Below are positions 42,898 to 49,865 of a DNA stretch of 64,000 bases, in pieces (position 1 is the stretch's first letter; each line of letters starts with the position of its first letter). The notes under the pieces are model-generated. The model was not told where the DNA came from and made no database searches. It was given only the letters and a program-made list of their open reading frames with translations. The translations under genes and the position numbers were made by a program. The DNA comes from JBCAXA01 sp038749025 (GTDB taxonomy: Bacteria > Pseudomonadota > Gammaproteobacteria > Steroidobacterales > Woeseiaceae): NCBI GenBank assembly GCA_038749025.1, contig JBCDIL010000002.1, positions 154,209-218,208 of the forward strand, given 5' to 3'.

Positions 42898-43806
42898 ATG
42901 AAGCTCATTGCGTTATTGCTGGCGCTACTGGCTGAGCGATTAGCCACGCATCTATTCCACTGGCGCGAGTTACGCTGGATACGCGCCGTGGTCGATCGCA
43001 TGCTGGATTGGCCGCAACGATTCCCAGCTATCGGTGCGATGGCCGCCGTGAGTTGCTTACTGCTGCTACTGGTCGCGCCGCTGATCTGGATCTGGTTTGC
43101 CACCGGCGATACGCTCCTCGGCGTACCGTACCTGGTCTTTAGCATCGTTGTTCTGTTCTTGTGTCTGGGTCCGCAAGACATTGGTGAGGAAGTCGACGCC
43201 TGGTCCGATGCGGTACGCACGAACGACAACCGGCTCGCGGCAGAACGCGCCAGCGCGCTGCTCGACTGTGATCCACGGCCTAGCCACACCGTGGTCGAGG
43301 CGGTGTTCGTGCAAGGTAATAATCGAATTTTCAGTGTTGTGTTCTGGTTCGTTTTGCTGGGGCCGATCGGGGCGTGGGCGATGAAAATGGCTGATGTCCT
43401 GCGGCGCCGGAGTATCGTCCGCCGCGAGATTCTCCACGATGTTGACCCTACAGCCGATGCAACCGACACCGAGGCACTGGTGCGGGCGACAGAGACCGTG
43501 CATGCCATGCTTGCATGGGTCCCGGCACGACTGGCAGCGATTAGTTATGCGATCGCGGGTAGTTTCGATCGTGCCTGGGAGGCCTGGGGAAAGCCGGTTA
43601 GTAACGGCCCGATCAGCGTCGGCGAAGGCAACGATCGGGTGCTAATCGACATCGGCTGTGCCGCTTTGGCGTTTGTACCCGATGACTCCGCCGATGACAC
43701 GCCAGAGGTACAAGGCGCGCAGGCCGCGAAGCGCTTATTGTTTCGCGCGTTAATTGCCTGGGTTGTTGTTCTGTCCCTCGTGACGTTAGCGGGACCGGTC
43801 ATTTAG
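42898..43806 (+). CDS. ampE: AmpE-like inner membrane protein
   Basis: 302 aa, four or so membrane helices: KLIALLLALLAERLA at the start, AVSCLLLLLVAPLIWIWF and YLVFSIVVLFLCLGP (residues 55-95), FSVVFWFVLLGPIGAWAMKM (near 145), and LIAWVVVLSLVTLAGPVI at the C-terminus. The ampD-ampE pair is conserved. AmpE is thought to act as a membrane sensor in beta-lactamase induction, and the cytoplasmic parts contain GCAALAFVPDD and other family stretches. The frame is open further upstream inside ampD; ATG 42898 is where homology begins. Confidence 0.85.
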   Translation: MKLIALLLALLAERLATHLFHWRELRWIRAVVDRMLDWPQRFPAIGAMAAVSCLLLLLVAPLIWIWFATGDTLLGVPYLVFSIVVLFLCLGPQDIGEEVDAWSDAVRTNDNRLAAERASALLDCDPRPSHTVVEAVFVQGNNRIFSVVFWFVLLGPIGAWAMKMADVLRRRSIVRREILHDVDPTADATDTEALVRATETVHAMLAWVPARLAAISYAIAGSFDRAWEAWGKPVSNGPISVGEGNDRVLIDIGCAALAFVPDDSADDTPEVQGAQAAKRLLFRALIAWVVVLSLVTLAGPVI

Positions 43807-43823
43807 CACACCGACCGGGCGCT

Positions 43824-44381
43824 TTACTCGGCGAGTCGGCCCCGCGCCCAGATCACCTCGGTGCCGTTTTCGGCCCGTGCTAGCACCCGTGCGATGACAA
43901 ACAGTAAATCCGATAGTCGGTTGAGGTACTGCGTAACCGCTGGATTGACCGGTTCGCTGCTCGCGAGTGTGTTGACAGCGCGTTCCGCGCGCCGGCAAAC
44001 CGTCCGAGCCACGTGACAGGCTGCCGCGGCGGGCCCGCCCCCCGGCAATATGAAGTCCTTCAGCACCGGTAGGTTGGCGTTGAAGCTGTCGAGAGCCGCT
44101 TCAAGTCGCTCGACATAGTCGTTGTCGATTTTCTCGTAACCGGGAATGCACAGTTCGCCGCCAAGGTCGAACAGATCGTGCTGGATTTCCGTGAGGCAAT
44201 GGCGGATCTCGTCGCTAAGGCTACTATTTGCCAAGATAACGCCGATGGTCGAGTTGGTTTCGTCGACCGTTCCATAAGCCTCGACGCGTGGGTGATCTTT
44301 CGCAACGCGAGTTCCATCGCCAAGGCCCGTCGTACCGTCGTCGCCGGTACGGGTGTAAATCTTCGTCAATCGGTTTCCCAT
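43824..44381 (-). CDS. cob(I)alamin adenosyltransferase, PduO/MMAB type
   Basis: 185 aa. Transfers the adenosyl group of ATP to cob(I)alamin. The P-loop-like N-terminus KIYTRTGDDGTTGLGDGTRV, PRVEAYGTVDETNSTIG, and the C-terminal CRRAERAV and NRLSDLLFVIAR motifs are diagnostic of the PduO-type trimeric enzyme. No other cobalamin genes lie nearby, so it probably serves salvage of exogenous cobalamin for a B12-dependent enzyme elsewhere. Convergent with ampE and divergent from the phosphatase gene. Confidence 0.93.
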   Translation of the reverse strand: MGNRLTKIYTRTGDDGTTGLGDGTRVAKDHPRVEAYGTVDETNSTIGVILANSSLSDEIRHCLTEIQHDLFDLGGELCIPGYEKIDNDYVERLEAALDSFNANLPVLKDFILPGGGPAAAACHVARTVCRRAERAVNTLASSEPVNPAVTQYLNRLSDLLFVIARVLARAENGTEVIWARGRLAE

Positions 44382-44458
44382 GGCGAAAGTTTACTGCAAC
44401 TGCTGGAGCGGGCGGTGCGCTTTTTTCACGTACACTCGCCGGACAATCCGGTGGAGTC

Positions 44459-45244
44459 ATGCGCTTGAACAACGATTGGAGTCAGCAACTAGCGGCCGCA
44501 CAAGAAGCGGCCCACGCTGCAGCGAGCGTCATCATGGCGCATTATCAGGCTAACGTTGCCGTCACCGTCAAAGCTGACCGGACACCGGTCACCGTTGCCG
44601 ATGTCGAAGCGGAGCAAGCGATTAAGCGCGTTTTGCTAGCGGCTTACCCGGACTACGGCTTTTTCGGCGAGGAAACCGGAACACAAGATGCCGATCGTGA
44701 TGCTGTCTGGCTCGTCGATCCAATCGACGGCACACGCAGCTTCGTTCGTGAGTACCCGTTCTTTTCCACGCAAATCGCGTTGCGCGTTCATGGCGAACTT
44801 GTGGTTGGCGTGTCGAGTGCGCCGGCGTTCGCGGAAGTCGCCTGGGCGAGTGTCGGTGGTGGTGCATTCCTCAATGGTCAGCGGATCGCGGTCAGTGACA
44901 TTGCGACATGGGCTGACGCCGCGCTGTCGACCGGCAACCTTGGCTCAATGCCCGGGTGGCAGCGCCGTTGGGCGGCGTTGGGCGAGCTGATCCAGGCCGT
45001 CGCTCGAAACCGAGGATATGGCGATTTCTATCACTACCATCTGTTGGCTAGCGGCAAGATCGATGCGCTGGTTGAGTCGGATTTGAATATTCTTGATGTC
45101 GCCGCGCTGACCGTCATCGTACGAGAGGCGGGGGGCCTTATCACCGATATCGATGGTCGCGCCATCGACCTTGAGACAACGAGCGTCGTCGCTGCGAATG
45201 CGCGCTTGCACGCCGATCTATTGAGCCGTTTCACGTTACGGTAA
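44459..45244 (+). CDS. inositol-monophosphatase-family phosphatase, probably histidinol-phosphatase
   Basis: 261 aa Mg-dependent phosphatase. Metal-binding motifs: GFFGEETGTQ (first Glu), WLVDPIDGTRSFVREYPFF (DPIDGT), and a C-terminal SDLNILDVAALTVIVREAGG (in place of WDxAAG). The RSFVREYPFFSTQIAL variant resembles HisN-type histidinol phosphatases more than SuhB. The third-motif tryptophan is replaced by Leu-Asp with the Asp retained. ATG 44459 has GGTGGAG only 2-3 bases upstream. The 3' end overlaps the DNA glycosylase gene by 9 bases. Substrate not certain: histidinol phosphate, inositol phosphate or PAP. Confidence 0.8.
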   Translation: MRLNNDWSQQLAAAQEAAHAAASVIMAHYQANVAVTVKADRTPVTVADVEAEQAIKRVLLAAYPDYGFFGEETGTQDADRDAVWLVDPIDGTRSFVREYPFFSTQIALRVHGELVVGVSSAPAFAEVAWASVGGGAFLNGQRIAVSDIATWADAALSTGNLGSMPGWQRRWAALGELIQAVARNRGYGDFYHYHLLASGKIDALVESDLNILDVAALTVIVREAGGLITDIDGRAIDLETTSVVAANARLHADLLSRFTLR

Positions 45245-45760
45245 AGGCAAGTACCGGGCGAGTGCGGCTTGCCAATGCGACTGTTTGTCGGCAGCAGACA
45301 TCGCCGCGTAGGCAGGACTTGTCGACGGCACTTGTTCGATGGCGAACGGCGGTGACGTGCCGCGAATAACATGCCGTTCGAACAACGTCGCGGCCTTGCC
45401 ACCGTTCAATAGCACAGCCTGCACCGTGGGTCTTGCGGCAAGCCACGGCGAGATTGGGTTCGGTTCGACCGTCTCAGCTCGAATGGCACTATCGAGGCTA
45501 CCGGGCCGCACAGCGGCCCGTACTACATCCCACAGCGCGATATGCGCTGCGGTCAGACAGCGAACGCGTTCATCGTAGGGCGCATCGGTCGGAATCCCGA
45601 GAATCGTGCCGACGATTGGCCAGAATGCGTTCCGCGGGTGCGCGTAGTAGCGCTGCGCGGCTATCGAGGCAGTACCGGGCAGTGAGCCGAGTATCAATAC
45701 ACGCGGTTCTGGCCCGCTGACGGCCGCGAAACCGTGTGACAGCTTATCCAACTTGGTCAC
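45236..45760 (-). CDS. uracil-DNA glycosylase superfamily, hypoxanthine (deoxyinosine) DNA glycosylase
   Basis: 174 aa. Family-6-like UDG: LILGSLPGTASIAAQRYYAHPRNAFWPIVG (motif 1 with the Asn that replaces Asp/His in this family) and VPSTSPAYAAMSAADK (motif 2, S-T-S-P). It removes deaminated bases, chiefly hypoxanthine, from DNA. GTG 45760 overlaps the metallopeptidase-like gene by GTGA, so they form a two-gene unit. The 3' end overlaps the phosphatase gene. Confidence 0.88.
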   Translation of the reverse strand: MTKLDKLSHGFAAVSGPEPRVLILGSLPGTASIAAQRYYAHPRNAFWPIVGTILGIPTDAPYDERVRCLTAAHIALWDVVRAAVRPGSLDSAIRAETVEPNPISPWLAARPTVQAVLLNGGKAATLFERHVIRGTSPPFAIEQVPSTSPAYAAMSAADKQSHWQAALARYLPLP

Positions 45761-46530
45761 GGCTGGGTGAGACCGATCTCGAGCGCGCTCGCTGGGCCGA
45801 TAACGACACTGGATAACGAGCGTGGGATGGTGGCCGTGGTCGCGTCGATCGGTATGCGGCCGCCCATAAGCTCCGCGCGGCGCTGTGGCAGCAACGGTTG
45901 CCGTTCTGGCTCCGCAAAACCGTGCGGGAAGGTGGGGAGACTGGTGCTCGGGTCGTACTTATCGGTCGCGCCGAGCGTATGCATAATTTCGTGCGCCAGA
46001 ATTACGTTATTCGAGCCTTGGGCGCGGCGCTCAGCGTACGCGTTCACCACGCTGATCATGCCTTTTCTCAGGCCTACCGAATTTTCCAATTGCGGCGTGC
46101 CATCCAGTTGGTAGAGCACCAGAAAGGCCTTAACGTCGGGTGTCGGTGCGCCATCGTCGTGCGTCACACGAAAACTCCACCAGCGCATACCGAGGCTCCA
46201 AACTATACGCTCGAGGAGGTTGCCATCGAACGGCGGTGACGCCGGCTTCTCAACGACGTCGTGACTCAGGTGGATATGCACCGGTTCGCGAGTATCCCAG
46301 CCGTACCGCGACGCTTCGCGTTTAAAAAATGCCTCGATGTCGGCAAAGCTGTCGTCGTCAAGTGCCGAAATGAACTCGGCGGTCGTTGCTGAGTTATCGC
46401 CGTTGATCGGATAGACCGCAACCCAAAGGGTTCGACTCCAATCAGAAGCCACCGAGCGGGTGACATAGCTCGCCAGTGCTACGCACACCAGCACATACAG
46501 AAGAACAGTAATACGGATAAGGCGAAACAC
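45757..46530 (-). CDS. membrane-anchored protein with HEXXH metallopeptidase motif
   Basis: 257 aa from GTG 46530. One N-terminal membrane helix (ITVLLYVLVCVALASYV), then a globular periplasmic domain. Residues near 178-195 read VILAHEIMHTLGATDKYD, an HEXXH zinc site with a following DKYD that resembles the glycine-turn region of metzincin-like enzymes (HEXXHxxGxxD): H-E-I-M-H-T-L-G-A-T-D. The pattern HExxHxxGxxD suggests a metzincin with Asp as third ligand (snapalysin-like). The rest is unrecognised. Coupled by GTGA to the DNA glycosylase gene; functional connection not obvious. Confidence 0.65.
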   Translation of the reverse strand: MFRLIRITVLLYVLVCVALASYVTRSVASDWSRTLWVAVYPINGDNSATTAEFISALDDDSFADIEAFFKREASRYGWDTREPVHIHLSHDVVEKPASPPFDGNLLERIVWSLGMRWWSFRVTHDDGAPTPDVKAFLVLYQLDGTPQLENSVGLRKGMISVVNAYAERRAQGSNNVILAHEIMHTLGATDKYDPSTSLPTFPHGFAEPERQPLLPQRRAELMGGRIPIDATTATIPRSLSSVVIGPASALEIGLTQP

Positions 46531-46631
46531 GGCTGTGGCGAATCAAGTGGCTAACAGTGACTGCGCCGAGTGTACGTGCATTCGACCCAGGCGCCGGTAT
46601 CGGGTGCTGCTCGATGGCGCGTAAGCCAGGC

Positions 46632-46664
46632 AAAAATAAACCCCGCAGCTTTCGCTAACGGGGT
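46632..46664 (-). terminator. strong Rho-independent terminator, minus strand
   Basis: Read on the minus strand, ACCCCG (46659-46664) pairs with CGGGGT (46640-46645), with an inner AGC/GCT helix capped by a GAAA tetraloop, followed by TTTATTTTT (46632-46640). A textbook intrinsic terminator located about 100 bases before the downstream metallopeptidase gene and about 420 bases after the stop of the gene at 47082. Confidence 0.85.
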
Positions 46665-46832
46665 CCAACCTTTTCTTCTTCTTATTGTTAGGCGGTCTTG
46701 CCGAATCCTGTCCCGAAGTTAAATTATTGTTTTTATTGACTGCTTATTATTGCTTTTATGGTCTTCTGGCTTCGCGAATACGTAATCGTTTTCGTTGGCT
46801 TAGATTACGGCACCACCTGTTTCGCTTGGGCA
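46632..46832 (-). ncRNA. candidate sigma-54-dependent small RNA, about 200 nt
   Basis: A consensus sigma-54 promoter (46843-46858) and a strong terminator (46632-46664) on the minus strand bound a region with no credible protein frame. The predicted transcript starts near 46832. It would hold a CGTAATC/GATTACG stem-loop (46803-46809 with 46781-46787), then a single-stranded A-rich stretch with GCAAUAAUAAG, AACAAUAAUU and, after a second structured part, AACAAUAAGAAG, ending in the terminator hairpin. AACAAUAA-type motifs are the Hfq/Crc-binding 'CA motifs' of the sigma-54-driven CrcZ family of Pseudomonas. The architecture is similar, but no sequence identity is claimed. Alternatives are an attenuated leader for the downstream metallopeptidase gene or a small basic peptide gene. 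Confidence 0.5.
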
Positions 46833-46842
46833 CGGTACTAAG

Positions 46843-46858
46843 AGCAAGCGTTGTGCCA
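46843..46858 (-). promoter_or_regulatory. sigma-54 (RpoN) promoter, consensus match
   Basis: Minus strand TGGCACAACGCTTGCT: TGGCAC, five bases, TTGCT, a full match to the -24/-12 consensus TGGCAC-N5-TTGCW. It points away from the gene ending at 47082 and towards the terminator at 46632-46664. Such promoters need an AAA+ activator bound upstream; the repeated motif at 46934 lies at about -110, a usual activator distance. Confidence 0.75.
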
Positions 46859-46933
46859 AACCGGACTAAATTTATAAAAATCCACCCCTTAGGCCTTGCT
46901 CATCGTAACTTGGGTGTACTCCACCATAACGTC

Positions 46934-46950
46934 TGTAAAAAATACCGACA
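46934..46950. promoter_or_regulatory. putative activator site 1
   Basis: TGTAAAAAATACCGACA, found again with 15 of 17 bases at 47063-47079 in the same orientation. Centred about 110 bases upstream of the predicted sigma-54 transcription start, so a likely upstream activating sequence. I recall similar TGTAAA...CCGACA elements upstream of PEP-CTERM genes, which also use sigma-54, but could not verify this. Confidence 0.45.
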
Positions 46951-47062
46951 GGCGTTGTGCACCTTCCCCCCTCACTTATGGGGTCGCGCGGCGTTGTCCG
47001 CTGTACTCACTCAACGACGGCGTCGACGCGACCCTGCGGACGATGCCACAGCGAACGCATTT

Positions 47063-47079
47063 TGTAAAATATACCGACG
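47063..47079. promoter_or_regulatory. putative activator site 2
   Basis: TGTAAAATATACCGACG, the second copy of the 17-base motif, 129 bases from the first and about 240 bases upstream of the predicted start of the small RNA. It lies three bases beyond the stop codon of the gene ending at 47082. Confidence 0.4.
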
Positions 47080-47081
47080 TA

Positions 47082-48875
47082 TTATTGACGGTTTTTCGCC
47101 GCTTCTTTAAGTCCGGATGGCGTCAAGAACTGACCTTGGCGGATGATGGCGACAGGCGCGTCGAAAACACTGGCATCGGTCAGCGGATTACCGCGCACCA
47201 ACAACAAATCGGCGACTTTCCCAGCAGCGATGACGCCGGCGTCAGCGAGACCCACTTCCAGTGCAGCCTCTACGGTTAATGCTCGCAAGGCGGCGGCGGC
47301 ATCACCGGCAAGGCTAAGCTCCGCCAGCAGCCGCTCGCGTACCGCTGCCGAAAATGCGCCCGGCGATCCCAACGTTCCCGTCAGTACGCGATCCGTCAGT
47401 CGGCGGGCCGTTTGCAGCTGACGAACCAGCGCGAATGGATCGGCGCCGCCTGGCAACAGGATGGCGGCTTGGCGACGTTTCAAAAGACTTGCGACGTCGT
47501 CATACAAGCTGTCACTAAGCGCTGCGGGAAGCCACAGTGTTGCGCCTGCGGCGACGTCTGGATACAGCGCTGACGAGGCGACAGCGTGACCCGATGCCCG
47601 CGCGTCATTGACGGCTGCCACCCGTTCGGCATCGTTTAACACCGGGTCGATGCCGATCATGCGACCAACGTCAGCCTGGCACTGCCAGTGCACGCAGACC
47701 ACGCGCGTTGCGCCCGCCGCTAGCCAGGCATGGGCTGGTGCAGCCGGTGGCTCGGTCACCATCGCGATGAGTCCGGGTGTCGCGATCAGTGTCGGGTCGT
47801 CAACGATGGTGCTGGCGCCCGTATGGGCCCGTGGCGGTGAGATCTCGGCAACCTTGTGGTCGTCAATGACGATGTCGACCGGCCCGCTGACGGTGCCGGT
47901 CAGCGGGTCAAGCAGGCCGCCAACGCGGAGCACGTAACGGCCGACATTGGCCGTTTCTGGTTCGACCGGGCGAGCGGCTCCCGTTGGTCGGTGGTCCGCA
48001 ACCGTGACAAACGCAATCAGGGACAACGGTTCGAGGTCGGTGCCCGTGAACCGATAGCGTTGCGGCACGCCTTCGGCGCTCAGCAAAGCCTCATCACGGT
48101 TTAACCACAGCAACGGTTGTGGCTCGAAGCGCGGTCCGTCTAGCAGTGTTTTGACGACCCCGTCCTCAGCGTTGAGGAGCAGTCGTAGGCGCCGCGATTC
48201 GCCGCTTTCGAAAAACACAATGACACTGCCGTCCGGCCGAAAGCTCGGCGCCTCGATGGAGATGGCCGATTCGTACACGGCTGTGCCAGCGGCGGTGCCT
48301 ATAGCGTGCATCAGCTGGTAACGGGACTCGTCACGGCTCACCCACAACAGCTCATCACCATGCATCGCGTACGCCGGCCAGCGTTCTTGTGCCGGCGCGA
48401 AACTGCGTTTGCGCAAGCCACTGCCGGTCACGGTCTGCTCCCAGATGTCATCGCTACCGTCACGGTTGCTAACGTAAGCGATACGCCGACTTTCATGACT
48501 GAACGTGGGCATTCGGGCATCGCCGTCGCTGTCACCAATCGTCCGCACCGTCCCGCTGCTGCGGTCCCAGAGGCGCACCGTACACCGACCGTGGTGGCAG
48601 GCTTCCACCGCGAGCCAGCGACCGTCCGCGCTGATGACTGGCCGATCGAGGGCCGCGCCATCCGCCGGCAGCGCGCGCGCGACGCCGCCAGCGGCTGGCA
48701 TCGTCCAGAGCGCACCGAATAAATCGAAGACCAGCGTCTCGTTGCTGCGATCGAGTGCGAAATTGAGCCCGGTCACGGCGCGTACCATCTGCTCAGCACT
48801 GTGCGCCGACGTGGCCGTTAGGCCGACGAACACCAACGCGACGGTGCGTATGCGACTAGTCCGACTGGCGAACAT
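47082..48875 (-). CDS. exported TolB-like beta-propeller / amidohydrolase-like protein without metal ligands
   Basis: 597 aa. Signal peptide (VALVFVGLTATSAHSAEQ), then WD40/PD40-like repeats (about residues 25-290: GVARALPADGAALDRPVISADGRWLAVEA, PTFSHESRRIAYVSNRDGSDDIWEQ), then an amidohydrolase-like region (295-595) ending in the typical AGKVADLLLVRGNPLTDASVFD. In active relatives the domain begins PGLIDxHxH; here it reads TPGLIAMVTEPP, and the later catalytic Asp region reads LTGTLGSPGAF, so the HxH and the Asp are both missing. It is also shorter than active relatives of about 1000 residues. Probably a binding or scaffold protein. ATG 48875 overlaps the CPXCG gene by 20 bases. Confidence 0.8.
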   Translation of the reverse strand: MFASRTSRIRTVALVFVGLTATSAHSAEQMVRAVTGLNFALDRSNETLVFDLFGALWTMPAAGGVARALPADGAALDRPVISADGRWLAVEACHHGRCTVRLWDRSSGTVRTIGDSDGDARMPTFSHESRRIAYVSNRDGSDDIWEQTVTGSGLRKRSFAPAQERWPAYAMHGDELLWVSRDESRYQLMHAIGTAAGTAVYESAISIEAPSFRPDGSVIVFFESGESRRLRLLLNAEDGVVKTLLDGPRFEPQPLLWLNRDEALLSAEGVPQRYRFTGTDLEPLSLIAFVTVADHRPTGAARPVEPETANVGRYVLRVGGLLDPLTGTVSGPVDIVIDDHKVAEISPPRAHTGASTIVDDPTLIATPGLIAMVTEPPAAPAHAWLAAGATRVVCVHWQCQADVGRMIGIDPVLNDAERVAAVNDARASGHAVASSALYPDVAAGATLWLPAALSDSLYDDVASLLKRRQAAILLPGGADPFALVRQLQTARRLTDRVLTGTLGSPGAFSAAVRERLLAELSLAGDAAAALRALTVEAALEVGLADAGVIAAGKVADLLLVRGNPLTDASVFDAPVAIIRQGQFLTPSGLKEAAKNRQ

Positions 48876-49041
48876 CAACGTGCCACTCGTCGGCACCGAC
48901 CCGCATGACGATAACTTCGGTCGGTCGGCAACAGACGTAGCAGTCTTCGATATAGCATTGCTCATCGACCGAGGTGTCGATGGTGAGATCGACCGGTTCG
49001 CCACAATACGGGCAATGGACGCTACGTTCGAGCAATGACAT
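48856..49041 (-). CDS. CPXCG motif-containing cysteine-rich protein
   Basis: 61 aa. Zinc-ribbon-like: HCPYCGEPVDLTIDTS with CPYCG, then QCYIEDCYVCCRPTEV with three more cysteines. Proteins of this small conserved family (usually about 60-70 aa) occur widely in Gammaproteobacteria with unknown function. ATG 49041 is chosen over 49071 because homology starts there and it lies 2 bases after the pdxH stop. Overlaps the propeller gene by 20 bases. Confidence 0.85.
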   Translation of the reverse strand: MSLLERSVHCPYCGEPVDLTIDTSVDEQCYIEDCYVCCRPTEVIVMRVGADEWHVDVRQSD

Positions 49042-49043
49042 GG

Positions 49044-49718
49044 CTACGGCGACAAACGTTGGCTCGCCCACGGGCCTGGCGCAAAGCCATCATCGATGGC
49101 GGTGAGCTCCCGGGTCCAGCGGGCGCGATCATGCAACCGCGCGTGGCCATCGGCCCATAACTCAACCGACTCGGCCCAGAGCCGATAGCCACCCCAATGG
49201 GCCGGGCGCGGCGGTGGCACTGCGGCAGCAGAAAGTTCGCTGTCGATGGGGTCGCCGAGGTTGAATCGGGCTGCCGTCGCGCGCGCCTGTTCGAGCAAAG
49301 TCTCGCGGCTGTCGATAGGTGCCGACTGGTCGCTCGCCCAGGCGCCGACCTGACTTTGCCAGGGACGCGATGCGAAATAGGCATCGCTCTCAGCGGCTGG
49401 TGAACGTTCGACCGGCCCTTCAATCCGCACTTGTCGCCCGGCATGGTCGAAGTGGAACACAACAGCCGCGCGCCGCGTGCCGTCGAGCTCGGTGCCTTTG
49501 CGCGACGTGTAGTTGGTAAACCAGACCACATAGCCAGGTGCAATCACGAAGTGTTTGCAGAGCACGATGCGGGCGGCTGGCTGGCCGTCGGCACCAACGG
49601 TTGCGAGGGCCATCGCATTCGGGTTCGGTACGTCCTTGGCAGCACGGGCGTTTTCTAACCACTGGCTGGCGAGCGCCAGCGGATCATCCGGCAGTGGGTT
49701 GTAGGCGAGTTCGGTCAT
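49044..49718 (-). CDS. pdxH: pyridoxine/pyridoxamine 5'-phosphate oxidase
   Basis: 224 aa FMN enzyme making PLP. MALATVGADGQPAARIVLCKHF (substrate and FMN region), FTNYTSRKGTELDGTRRAAVVFHFDHAGRQVRIEGPVER (RKG and RxxGxVE), and the C-terminal HWGGYRLWAESVELWADGHARLHDRARW (family WxGYRxxPxxxExWxGxxxRLHDR, with Ala for Pro) are all present. First gene of the unit with the CPXCG and propeller genes. PLP supply is linked in function with yggS earlier in the window. Confidence 0.95.
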   Translation of the reverse strand: MTELAYNPLPDDPLALASQWLENARAAKDVPNPNAMALATVGADGQPAARIVLCKHFVIAPGYVVWFTNYTSRKGTELDGTRRAAVVFHFDHAGRQVRIEGPVERSPAAESDAYFASRPWQSQVGAWASDQSAPIDSRETLLEQARATAARFNLGDPIDSELSAAAVPPPRPAHWGGYRLWAESVELWADGHARLHDRARWTRELTAIDDGFAPGPWASQRLSP

Positions 49719-49865
49719 CGCTTTCTGGCTGTTTATCGCGAAGGCACGAAGTCTACCGCAAGCGGCACGGCAGGCCGCGGCCGAGCGACAGTGCTGGCTT
49801 GCGATGTCGGAGCTGTGTTTATCATTGAGGCCAGTCGTTCACTAGCGAATCGTTTTGTAGCCAGC

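Noticed and set aside
46632..46832. Direct identification of the small RNA as CrcZ
   Set aside because: Only the architecture matches. The upstream motif is not a CbrB site, no cbrAB genes adjoin, and no sequence identity can be shown by eye.
46740..46832. Small basic peptide frame (GTG start, about 25 codons) inside the predicted small RNA
   Set aside because: No ribosome-binding site; the predicted transcript starts almost at the GTG.
46685..47110. Plus-strand open frame of about 140 codons
   Set aside because: Composition is atypical, there is no ribosome-binding site, and it runs opposite through the promoter, motif and terminator elements.
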